In this document: positions 1 to 8,500 of the stretch, piece by piece | Layout of the letters: each line of letters opens with the position of its first letter | Position numbering within the stretch: the first letter of the stretch is position 1 | Origin: Candidatus Acetothermia bacterium | Lineage (GTDB): Bacteria; Bipolaricaulota; Bipolaricaulia; RBG-16-55-9; JANLFV01 | Assembly (NCBI GenBank): GCA_028275195.1 | Contig: JAPWVC010000053.1 | Span: 1-8,500 of the forward strand | DNA: 8,500 bases | Reading direction: 5' to 3' | Notes under the pieces: model-generated | Database searches by the model: none | Told to the model about the DNA's origin: nothing | Seen by the model: the letters and a program-made list of their open reading frames with translations, nothing else | Made by a program: the position numbers and the translations under genes

Positions 1-1
1 C

Positions 2-43
2 GAGATCTATCGCCGGGCGCTGGCTTACAATGAGAGGGGCTAG
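2..43 (+). CDS. 3' end of an unidentified upstream gene (partial)
   Basis: An open frame enters from the left edge and ends at a TAG at 41-43. It encodes only the final 13 residues, EIYRRALAYNERG. It stops 5 bases before the ATG of the transketolase C-half gene, the same tight spacing seen at the other junctions here, so it is probably a real upstream member of the same operon. The tail looks helical and charged. Too little is present to name a family. A carbohydrate-metabolism enzyme would fit the neighbours, but that is only inference from context. Confidence 0.5.
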   Translation, partial: EIYRRALAYNERG

Positions 44-48
44 CGACT

Positions 49-1011
49 ATGGAGCTTAAGCTTGGGGAGAAGGCGTCCCTGCGACGGGCCTTCGGGGAGG
101 CCCTGGTCGAGCTGGGGGAAGTGGATGAGAGGATCGTCGTCCTGACCGCCGACCTCGCCGGCTCGACGAACACCGATCTCTTCGCCAAGAGGTTCCCCGA
201 GCGGTTCTTTAACCTAGGAATTACAGAGGCGAACATGATGGCTCTAGCCGCCGGATTGGCCATGTCGGGGAAGAAGCCCTTTGTGAGCACCTTCGCCATC
301 TTCGCCGCGGGTAAGCCCTGGGAGCAGGTCCGCCAGGCGATCGCCTACCAGTCCGCCCCCGTGAGGATCGTCGCCACCCACGCCGGCCTCACCGTGGGTG
401 AGGACGGGGCCTCCCACCAGATGCTAGAGGACATAAACAACATGAGGGTCCTCCCCAATATGGATGTGGTCGTCCCCGCGGACGCCGTGGAGACTAAGCA
501 GGCCATCCATGCCCTGAAGGATCATGACTCTAATCCGGTCTATGTCCGGCTCGCCCGAGCTCCCTTCCCCGTGGTCTTCGATGATAATTACAAGTTCGAG
601 TTCGGGAGGGCCAAGGTCCTCCGCCGCGGCGATGACATCAGCATTTTTGCCTGCGGGCTGATGGTCTACCAATCCCTGGGGGCCGCGGAGGTCCTGGCAG
701 AAAAGGGTATCTCAGCCGAGGTGGTCAATGTCTCGACGATCAAGCCGCTCGATGTCGAAACGATCGTTGCCTCGGTCTCCAAGACCGGCGCGGCGGTGAC
801 GGCGGAGGAACACCAGGTGATCGGCGGGCTGGGGAGCGCGGTAGCCGAGGCCCTGGCGGAGCACTGCCCGGTCCCGCTCGTGCGAGTGGGGGTCCAGGAC
901 CGGTTCGGGCAGTCGGGGAGCGCTGAGGCGCTGATAGAATACTACGGCCTCACTCCTGAGGGGATCGCTCAGGCGGCCCTCAGGGCTTTAGAGCGGGAGG
1001 GGCAGAGATGA
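49..1011 (+). CDS. tkt: Transketolase, C-terminal subunit (split enzyme)
   Basis: This is the half of transketolase (EC 2.2.1.1) carrying the pyrimidine-binding domain and the C-terminal domain. The complete enzyme moves two-carbon ketol units between sugar phosphates in the cytosolic pentose phosphate pathway. Seen in the 320 residues: the glutamate that activates the thiamine ring in NLGITEANMM (E60); GEDGASHQ (117-123, D119 and H123), matching the family's substrate- and cofactor-contacting stretch; and the phosphate-binding VYVRLAR (R167/R170). The C-terminal domain runs from about 185 to 320. The length suits the stand-alone C-half of split transketolases. The ATG at 49 follows a gagagggg ribosome site at 8-10 bases. 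Its TGA overlaps the ATG of the N-half gene by 4 bases. Unusually, it precedes rather than follows the N-half. It lacks the diphosphate-binding domain and must work with the next product. Confidence 0.95.
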   Translation: MELKLGEKASLRRAFGEALVELGEVDERIVVLTADLAGSTNTDLFAKRFPERFFNLGITEANMMALAAGLAMSGKKPFVSTFAIFAAGKPWEQVRQAIAYQSAPVRIVATHAGLTVGEDGASHQMLEDINNMRVLPNMDVVVPADAVETKQAIHALKDHDSNPVYVRLARAPFPVVFDDNYKFEFGRAKVLRRGDDISIFACGLMVYQSLGAAEVLAEKGISAEVVNVSTIKPLDVETIVASVSKTGAAVTAEEHQVIGGLGSAVAEALAEHCPVPLVRVGVQDRFGQSGSAEALIEYYGLTPEGIAQAALRALEREGQR

Positions 1012-1843
1012 ACGGCGAGATCGAGGCTTTAAAGAGGAAGGCCTACCAACTCCGAAGGGATGTGGTGGAGATGGTCTATCGCGCAAAGTCTGGCCACCCC
1101 GGCGGGGCCTTGGGGATGGCTGATGTCCTGACCGTGCTCCATTATAAGTTCATCCGGGCCGACCCTAAGAACCCCAGCTGGCCCGACCGGGATCGGTTCA
1201 TCCTCTCCAACGGCCACACCTGTCCCATTCTTTATGCGATCCTGGCCGACAAGGGCTACTTCCCGAGGGAGGAGCTCTGGCGGCTCCGGAAGCTCGGGGC
1301 GCTCTTGCAGGGCCACCCCTCCACGGCCCACAAGATCCCGGGGGTGGAGTTCTCCAGCGGCTCTCTTGGGATCGGGCTCTCCTTCGCCTGCGGGGTGGCC
1401 CTGGCGGGGAAGATCGATAAGAGGAGCTATCGTGTCTTCTGCTCCATCAGCGACGCCGAGTGCCAGGAGGGGCAGACCTGGGAGGCGGCCCTCACGGCCC
1501 ATCACTACAAGCTCGATAACCTGATCGCGATCCTCGACCGGAACAGGTGCCAGATCGACGGCCCGACCGAGAAGGTCATGGCCCTCGAGCCCCTAGCGGA
1601 GAAGTGGCGGGCCTTCGGCTGGGAGGTCTTCGAGATCGACGGCCACGACTACGAGCAGATCATCTTTGCCTTCGAGGCGGCCTTGAAAGTCCGAGGCCGG
1701 CCGAAGATAATTATCTCTCACAACCTGCTCGGTAAGGGTGTCTCCTTCATGGAGGGGGACTATAAGTGGCACCATGGAGCCCCGAGCGCGGAGGAGTTCG
1801 AGCAGGCGATGAGGGAATTAGCCCAGCATATGGAGGGTAGCCC

Positions 1844-1847
<4 letters not shown>
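1008..1847 (+). CDS. tkt: Transketolase, N-terminal (ThDP diphosphate-binding) subunit
   Basis: This is the partner half of the split transketolase, binding the diphosphate and metal of thiamine diphosphate. In the 279 residues I see AKSGHPGG (H30), SNGHTCPILYA (H70), LLQGHPS (H103), the metal/ThDP motif SDAECQEGQTWEA (D149) with its partner Asn in LDRNRCQIDG (N179, 30 residues later, as in characterised transketolases), and the late WHHG (H255/H256). The usual GDG or SDG core of the motif reads S148-D149-A150, so the second Gly is replaced by Ala; the metal-binding Asp and the Asn remain, so activity is still expected. The ATG overlaps the previous stop (ATGA) and has a gggaggggc ribosome site. 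The end overlaps the PPDK start in the same way. A split 1-deoxyxylulose-5-phosphate synthase is less likely, because the His set and the LxxGHP region are of transketolase type. Confidence 0.95.
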
Positions 1848-4668
<2,821 letters not shown>

Positions 4669-4672
<4 letters not shown>

Positions 4673-5181
4673 TCGAGCGGGAGGACCAGCCGCGAGCCGG
4701 GGGTGATCCCTCGCTCGGCGAAGAGGCCCTCCGGGGCCTCTAAGGCATACTTGAACGGCTCATTTGGGCCATAGAGCTCCGGGCCGGGCTCCATCCTCAG
4801 GATCGCGAAGATCTCCCCATCTCCTCGGATGAAGGCGATATCGAGCGGGGCCACGACATTCCGCATGTGGAACTTCCCGGCGATCTCCCAGGGGAAGACG
4901 AAGAGGATCAAGCTCCGGGCGACCACCCTCCGGCCGATGTGCTGGAAGCCCGCGAGCTGCTCGTCCTCCTCATCGGCCAAACGGACGGCCAGCTTGACCT
5001 CCCGGCCCGCGGCGGTAATGATGGTGATCTCCGCTACCTCCATCTTGCGGAACTCCGGGGTCGTCCTGTAGTCCCCTTGGGCTAGGGAGATGAGCCACCA
5101 AGCGAGCGCGACCAGCCCCGCGGCTAAGACCAGTGCAACCGGCCAGGGCCAGGCCGAAGCTGAAGCAGCCCTCCTTGCCAA
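4669..5181 (-). CDS. DUF192 family protein, membrane-anchored or exported
   Basis: The 170-residue protein has a short basic N-terminus (MARR), one hydrophobic segment at about 12-33, and then a DUF192 domain (PF02643; about 50-167). The family pattern is visible in LILFVFPWEIAGKFHMRNVV (91-110), followed by PLDIAFI (112-118), the IFAILRMEPGP strand region and KYALEAPEGLFAERGI (144-159). The function of this family is not established. The charge pattern places the domain outside the cytoplasmic membrane. SLA (32-34) just after the hydrophobic segment could be a signal peptidase I site, so it may be secreted rather than anchored; there is no lipobox Cys. The start is TTG at 5181-5179: an in-frame stop lies three codons upstream, and an AGGGGTGAG ribosome site sits 5 bases before it. 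It begins 1 base after the lon stop and is probably coupled to lon. Its TAA overlaps the PPDK TAG in the convergent sequence TTAG. Confidence 0.88.
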
Positions 5182-5182
5182 G

Positions 5183-7546
5183 TCAGCTCACCCCTAGCTT
5201 CTGCGGGAGGGCCAACTGGAGGACCTCATCGACGGACTCCACGAACTCGAACTCCAGGTCCTTCCGGACATTCTCGGCCACCTCGGCCAGATCGACCTCA
5301 TTCCGCTTGGGGAGGATGACCTTCTTCAGCCCGACCCGGTGGGCCGCTAAGACCTTCTCCCGGATCCCACCGACTGGGAGGACCTTACCCCGAAGGGTGA
5401 TCTCACCGGTCATCGCCAGGTCCGATCTCACCGGAGTATCGGTGAGGAGGGAGGCGAGGGCCGTGGCGATGGTCACCCCCGCGGAGGGGCCGTCCTTGGG
5501 GATCGCCCCGGAGGGGACATGGATGTGAATGTCGTTCTCCAGGAAGACCTTGGCCTCGATCCCCAGCTCCTCGGCCTTCGAGCGGATGTAGGAGAGGGCC
5601 GCCTGGGCTGACTCCTTCATCACCTCCCCGAGCTTCCCTGTCAAGATCAGGTTCCCCTTCCCGGGCATCTTCGTGGCCTCGATGAAGACAATATCGCCCC
5701 CGACGGGGGTCCAGACCAGCCCGATCGCCACCCCGCTCCGCTCGGTCCGCTCCGCCGCCTCGGGGAAGAACTTGGCCGGCCCGAGGAGCTTCGGGAGATC
5801 CTCCTCTGAGAGCTCGACCCGCTCAACCTCCCCGGCGGCAATCTTGGCCGCGACCTTCCGGCAGAGGTTGGCGATCTCCCTCTCTAAATTCCTTACCCCC
5901 GCCTCGCGGGTGTATTCCCGGATGATCTTGGTGATGACTCCATCGGCGAAGCTGAGCTGCTCGGGCGAGAGCCCGTGCTCCTTGATCTGCTTGGGAATGA
6001 GGTATCTCTTAGCGATCTGGAGCTTCTCCTCCTCGCTGTAGCCCGGGAGCTCGAGGACCTCCATCCGGTCAAGCAGCGCTGGGGGGATGGTATCGAGGAT
6101 GTTAGCGGTGGTGATGAACATCACCTTCGAGAGGTCGAACGGCTGGTCGAGGTAGTGATCCATGAACCTGCTATTCTGCTCCGGGTCTAGGACCTCGAGG
6201 AGGGCCGCGGCAGGGTCCCCGCGGAAGTCCCGCCCGAGCTTGTCCACCTCGTCCATCATGAAGACCGGGTTGTTCGAGCCGGCCCGCCGGAGCCCTTGGA
6301 TGATCCGGCCCGGGAGGGCACCGATATATGTCCTCCTATGGCCCCGGATCTCGGCCTCATCGCTGACGCCACCGAGTGAGATCCGGACGAACTTCCTCCC
6401 CAAAGCCCTCGCGATCGACTGCCCAAGCGAGGTCTTCCCCACACCCGGGGGGCCGACGAAGCAGAGGATCGGGCCGCGCATCTCCCCGCGGAGCTTGAGG
6501 ACCGCCAGGTATTCTAAGATCCGCTCCTTGACCTTCTCCAGGTCGTAGTGGTCCTCATCGAGGACCTGCTTGGCCCGGGCGATATCGAGGTTGTCCTCCG
6601 TGGAGACCGACCAGGGGAGCGAGACGATCCATTCGAGGTAAGTCCGAGCGACGGTGTATTCCGCCGAGGAGGGGTGGATCTCGCTCAGCCGCTCCAGCTC
6701 CCGCTTGGCCTCCTCCTCGACCTCCGGGGGGAGCTTGGCCTGCTTGATCTTTTCGGCCAGCTCCTTGATCTCGGGGCGCTCGTCCTCCCCTAGCTCCCGG
6801 CGGATCGCGGCCAATTGCTCCCGGAGGTAGCGCTCGCGCATCGTCTTGTCGATCTCGCTCTTGACCTCCGTTTGGATCTTGCTCCCCAGCTCGAGGATCT
6901 CGATCCGCTCCTCGAGGAGGCGGAGGACGAGCCGGAGCCGCTCCTTGACCTTGAGGGTCTCGAGGATCTTCTGCCGCTCGGGGAAGGGGAGGTCGACATT
7001 CGCGGCCACGAAGTCCGCCAACTGCCCGGGGTCACCGATGTTGATCGCCGCCATCTGGAGGTAGGACTGGAGCTGGGGCGAGAGCTGGATCATCCTCTGG
7101 AAGCTCTGGCTCACCTGCTGGACGAGGGCCTCGAGCTCCTTGTCCGGCTCGAGGATCGACTCGAGCGGCTCGATCCGCGCCAGAAAGTATGGCTCCTCCT
7201 GGATGAAGGAGAGAACGCGGAAGCGAGCCAGCCCCTGGACGAGGAGCATGACCACCCCATCAGGCTGCTTCAGCATCCGGATGATCTTGCAGATCGTCCC
7301 GACCTGATAGAGCTCCTCCGGGCCGGGCTCCTCGACCTGGGTCTCACGCTGGGCCAGGGCCCCGAAGAGCTTGTCCCCGCTGGCGACCTCATCGACGAGC
7401 CGGATCGAGCGCGGCCGGGCCACGCTCAGTGGGACGACGGCGTAGGGGAAGATGACCGTGCTCCGGATGGCCATGATCGGGAGCTCAGCGGGGAAGCCCT
7501 CCCGCTTCACCTCGACCAGCTCGCCTTGCTCCTCTGAGAAGCTCAT
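5183..7546 (-). CDS. lon: ATP-dependent Lon protease (LonA type)
   Basis: Lon (EC 3.4.21.53) is a cytosolic hexameric AAA+ protease that unfolds and degrades damaged and regulatory proteins. At 787 residues it is the usual bacterial length. In order: N-terminal LON substrate-binding domain (about 18-210, starting near FPAELPIMAIRSTVIFP); helical linker (about 215-330) with MRERYLREQLAAIRRELGE; AAA+ module with Walker A GPPGVGKT (K371), pore loop YIGALPG (Y407), Walker B PVFMMDEVDK (D432/E433), sensor-1 FITTAN (N482) and a candidate arginine finger in LLDRME (R494); and C-terminal Ser-Lys protease domain with DGPSAGVT (S688) and GGIREKVLAAH (K731), the same 43-residue spacing as in E. coli. 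No transmembrane insert is seen, which excludes the archaeal-type LonB. The ATG overlaps the hsp20 stop by 4 bases and the DUF192 gene follows 1 base after its TGA, so the three form one operon. No residue looks abnormal. Confidence 0.98.
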   Translation of the reverse strand: MSFSEEQGELVEVKREGFPAELPIMAIRSTVIFPYAVVPLSVARPRSIRLVDEVASGDKLFGALAQRETQVEEPGPEELYQVGTICKIIRMLKQPDGVVMLLVQGLARFRVLSFIQEEPYFLARIEPLESILEPDKELEALVQQVSQSFQRMIQLSPQLQSYLQMAAINIGDPGQLADFVAANVDLPFPERQKILETLKVKERLRLVLRLLEERIEILELGSKIQTEVKSEIDKTMRERYLREQLAAIRRELGEDERPEIKELAEKIKQAKLPPEVEEEAKRELERLSEIHPSSAEYTVARTYLEWIVSLPWSVSTEDNLDIARAKQVLDEDHYDLEKVKERILEYLAVLKLRGEMRGPILCFVGPPGVGKTSLGQSIARALGRKFVRISLGGVSDEAEIRGHRRTYIGALPGRIIQGLRRAGSNNPVFMMDEVDKLGRDFRGDPAAALLEVLDPEQNSRFMDHYLDQPFDLSKVMFITTANILDTIPPALLDRMEVLELPGYSEEEKLQIAKRYLIPKQIKEHGLSPEQLSFADGVITKIIREYTREAGVRNLEREIANLCRKVAAKIAAGEVERVELSEEDLPKLLGPAKFFPEAAERTERSGVAIGLVWTPVGGDIVFIEATKMPGKGNLILTGKLGEVMKESAQAALSYIRSKAEELGIEAKVFLENDIHIHVPSGAIPKDGPSAGVTIATALASLLTDTPVRSDLAMTGEITLRGKVLPVGGIREKVLAAHRVGLKKVILPKRNEVDLAEVAENVRKDLEFEFVESVDEVLQLALPQKLGVS
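5187..5195 (-). promoter_or_regulatory. Ribosome binding site deciding the TTG start of the DUF192 gene
   Basis: On the minus strand the sequence AGGGGTGAG lies inside the last lon codons, 5 bases upstream of the TTG at 5181-5179. It matches most of the anti-Shine-Dalgarno complement AGGAGGTGA. It supports TTG as the true start, which keeps the N-terminal hydrophobic segment. The next in-frame ATG (residue 47) would remove that segment. A ribosome finishing lon would pass directly over this site, so coupled reinitiation is likely. Confidence 0.6.
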
Positions 7547-7902
7547 CGCTTGGGCAACACCACCTTCAGCAGCCCCTGGCGGTATTGGGCTTTGATCTTC
7601 TCCTTAGCGATCGGGGTATGGAAGTAGATCTCCCGCTGGAATGGGCCATACCTGATCTCCATCTGGTGGTAGCGTGGCCGGCAGGGCTGGGGCTCTTCCC
7701 TCCTCTCCCCGCGGATCGTCAGGACCCCCTCGGTGAAGCTGACCTTGATCTCTTCCCGCTCCATCCCGGGGAGCTCCATGAGGACCACAAACGCCTCCTC
7801 GGTCTCGTAGACATCGGTCGGGGGGAGCCATCCCCCCTCCACCCCGAGGAGGGCCTGGAGCCGCAGCTCTTGCCCCAGCAAGAAGACTTCTTCGGACTTC
7901 AT
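7543..7902 (-). CDS. hsp20: Short Hsp20/alpha-crystallin small heat-shock protein, first gene of the lon operon
   Basis: Small heat-shock proteins are ATP-independent holdases that bind unfolding proteins. The 119 residues hold a short N-terminal arm (1-25) and an alpha-crystallin domain (about 26-117): TDVYETEEAFVVLMELPGM (29-47), EGVLTIRGERRE (58-69), YGPFQREIYF (85-94) and the signature YRQGLLKVVLPK (107-118). The protein ends right after that last strand, so the C-terminal tail with the I-x-I/V motif, which normally drives oligomer assembly, is absent. The stop (TGA, 7545-7543) overlaps the lon ATG, coupling holdase and protease translation. The ATG at 7902-7900 has only AAAAGGGT immediately before it, too close for a standard ribosome site. 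With the promoter candidate at 7939-7911, the mRNA may be nearly leaderless. No other good start precedes the domain. It differs clearly from the divergent Hsp20. Confidence 0.93.
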   Translation of the reverse strand: MKSEEVFLLGQELRLQALLGVEGGWLPPTDVYETEEAFVVLMELPGMEREEIKVSFTEGVLTIRGERREEPQPCRPRYHQMEIRYGPFQREIYFHTPIAKEKIKAQYRQGLLKVVLPKR

Positions 7903-7910
7903 ACCCTTTT

Positions 7911-7939
7911 ATTATCCCCGCCAGCGGCAGGCGAGGCAA
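7911..7939 (-). promoter_or_regulatory. Candidate sigma70-type promoter of the hsp20-lon-DUF192 operon
   Basis: Minus-strand TTGCCT (7939-7934; 4 of 6 to TTGACA) and GATAAT (7916-7911; 5 of 6 to TATAAT) are separated by 17 bases. Transcription would start near 7904, only about 2 bases before the hsp20 ATG, giving a nearly leaderless transcript. Its -35 lies 3 bases from the -35 of the rightward promoter. No better promoter was found upstream on this strand before the CIRCE-like repeat. This is a motif match only. Confidence 0.5.
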
Positions 7940-7942
7940 CCC

Positions 7943-7971
7943 TTGACAGCCCGGCTGGGGGGTGGTATAAT
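7943..7971 (+). promoter_or_regulatory. Consensus extended -10 sigma70-type promoter of the rightward hsp20
   Basis: TTGACA (7943-7948) and TATAAT (7966-7971) are both perfect consensus hexamers with the optimal 17-base spacer, and TGG at 7963-7965 gives an extended -10 (TGn). Predicted transcription start is around 7978, inside the left arm of the inverted repeat. Such a strong promoter followed directly by an operator is the usual layout of HrcA-repressed heat-shock genes, where the vegetative sigma factor is used and control is by repression. Confidence 0.9.
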
Positions 7972-7972
7972 C

Positions 7973-7999
7973 TTAGCAGTCAAGGTCATTGACTGCTAA
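7973..7999. promoter_or_regulatory. CIRCE-like HrcA operator
   Basis: TTAGCAGTC (7973-7981), a 9-base spacer, and GACTGCTAA (7991-7999) form a perfect inverted repeat with the exact 9-N9-9 geometry of CIRCE (TTAGCACTC-N9-GAGTGCTAA). One position differs from consensus in each arm, and the two changes are symmetrical (C to G on the left, G to C on the right), so the dyad is kept. The complementarity extends to 11 bases per arm (7971-7981 and 7991-8001), touching the last base of the -10. It covers the predicted start of the rightward hsp20 transcript, where bound HrcA would block RNA polymerase. HrcA itself is not encoded in this window. Confidence 0.88.
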
Positions 8000-8022
8000 G
8001 AAGGGGGAAAACCCCAAGGGAA

Positions 8023-8032
8023 AGGAGGTGAT
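8023..8032 (+). promoter_or_regulatory. Full-length Shine-Dalgarno site choosing the rightward hsp20 start
   Basis: AGGAGGTGAT is a complete complement to the 3' end of bacterial 16S rRNA. GGAGG ends 8 bases before the ATG at 8037, which is ideal spacing. The ATG at 8031, in the same frame and two codons earlier, overlaps the site and is too close. This supports 8037 as the start and suggests very high translation. Confidence 0.9.
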
Positions 8033-8036
8033 GTTC

Positions 8037-8480
8037 ATGACCAGGCTGCCGAGCATCTGGGAGGAGCCTTTCCGGCTGAGCACGCGGCTGAGCCGCTGGA
8101 TGGACGAATTCTTCAGGGACTTCGAGCTGCCATTCTTCGGGTGGGAGACCCTCGGGAGGACCGACATCTACGAGAAGGAGGGGAAGCTCGTCTATGAGAC
8201 GGAGCTCCCCGGCGTCCGGAAGGAGGACATCGACCTCCGCGTCGAGGACAACCGGCTGATCGTCTCCGGAGAGGTGAAGAGGGATGAGCGGATCGAGGAG
8301 GAGGACTACCTCCGGATCGGCCGGCGCTACGGCCGATTCCAGCGGGTCTTCCCCCTCCCCGAGGAGATCGAGGACCCGAAGAAGATCCAGGCAAAGTTCG
8401 AGCATGGGATCCTCAAGATCACCGTCCCCTTGAAGGAGTCCCTGAAGAAGGAGAAGGTCATCGAGATCAAGGTCGAGTAA
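8037..8480 (+). CDS. hsp20: Hsp20/alpha-crystallin small heat-shock protein with IXI tail
   Basis: This is an ATP-independent holdase chaperone of 147 residues with all three parts of a bacterial small heat-shock protein. The N-terminal arm (1-40) is rich in aromatic and charged residues (WMDEFFRDFELPFFGWE). The alpha-crystallin domain (about 41-132) shows RTDIYEKEGKLVYETELPGV, EDNRLIVSGEVKRDE, YGRFQRVFPLPEEI and FEHGILKITVPL. The C-terminal extension ends in VIEIKVE, which supplies the I-x-I motif (I142-I144) that docks onto neighbouring subunits. It should form large oligomers. The start at 8037 is set by the Shine-Dalgarno site at 8023-8032; reading from the upstream in-frame TTG (7989) would translate through the operator and is rejected. 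Expression is predicted to be high and HrcA-repressed, from the consensus promoter and CIRCE-like repeat. It is transcribed away from the hsp20-lon operon. What follows its stop lies beyond the window. Confidence 0.96.
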   Translation: MTRLPSIWEEPFRLSTRLSRWMDEFFRDFELPFFGWETLGRTDIYEKEGKLVYETELPGVRKEDIDLRVEDNRLIVSGEVKRDERIEEEDYLRIGRRYGRFQRVFPLPEEIEDPKKIQAKFEHGILKITVPLKESLKKEKVIEIKVE

Positions 8481-8500
8481 GCTACAGGGGCGGGCAGCCT

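Noticed and set aside
1000..1020. Frameshift or broken single transketolase gene at the overlap of the two halves
   Set aside because: The halves are in reversed order, each complete with its own start and ribosome site, so this is a true two-subunit enzyme and not a broken gene.
6815..7537. 240-codon plus-strand open frame opposite lon
   Set aside because: Leu/Glu/Asp/Arg-rich mirror of lon codons with no motif and no separate promoter.
7965..7998. Alternative leftward promoter further upstream (TTATAC or TAAGAT as -10)
   Set aside because: The sequences 17 bases upstream (GTCAAT, TAGCAG) are poor -35 boxes; the pair at 7911-7939 is better.
7989..8036. TTG-initiated N-terminal extension of the rightward Hsp20
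   Set aside because: It would start inside the CIRCE-like repeat with no ribosome site, while a full Shine-Dalgarno site precedes the ATG at 8037.
8001..8036. FourU-type RNA thermometer in the hsp20 leader
   Set aside because: There is no run of four T before the AGGAGG site, so the standard fourU pairing cannot form.

Overview
This is an 8.5 kb, gene-dense, GC-rich bacterial chromosome segment. There is almost no non-coding DNA: most genes overlap their neighbour by 4 bases or sit 1-5 bases apart, and the only real intergenic region is about 130 bases (7903-8036). The domain is Bacteria, shown by a Lon protease of the classical cytosolic type, a consensus sigma70-type promoter, a CIRCE-like heat-shock operator and a full Shine-Dalgarno site. 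Frequent AGG/GGG/CTC codons and charged Glu/Lys/Arg-rich proteins fit a GC-rich, possibly thermophilic organism, perhaps from an uncultured lineage. I cannot fix the phylum from sequence alone.

Left half (1-4672, + strand): a central-carbon operon. After the last codons of an unidentified upstream gene come a transketolase split into two polypeptides, with the C-terminal half encoded first (49-1011) and the N-terminal half second (1008-1847), and then a long pyruvate, phosphate dikinase (1844-4672). Both internal junctions are ATGA overlaps, so the three genes are probably translationally coupled. They join pentose/hexose interconversion to pyruvate-PEP interconversion. The PPDK has Ala where the family's regulatory Thr normally sits, two residues before the phospho-His.

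Right half (4669-8480): a proteostasis cassette around a divergent control region. Leftward runs hsp20 (7902-7543), lon (7546-5183) and a membrane-anchored or exported DUF192 protein (5181-4669), joined by a 4-base overlap and a 1-base gap. Rightward runs a second hsp20 (8037-8480). Its promoter is a perfect TTGACA-17-TATAAT with an extended -10, followed at once by a perfect inverted repeat with CIRCE geometry (9-N9-9; one symmetrical change from the consensus), which points to HrcA control. The leftward promoter candidate lies back-to-back with the rightward one, the two -35 boxes being 3 bases apart, and would give a nearly leaderless mRNA.

The two operons converge tail to tail with overlapping stop codons (TTAG, 4669-4672), leaving no room for an intergenic terminator. 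The most interesting element is the compact divergent heat-shock unit: two structurally different small heat-shock proteins, Lon, and a DUF192 protein under linked promoters. The individual families are well known; the arrangement and its regulation are what deserve testing.
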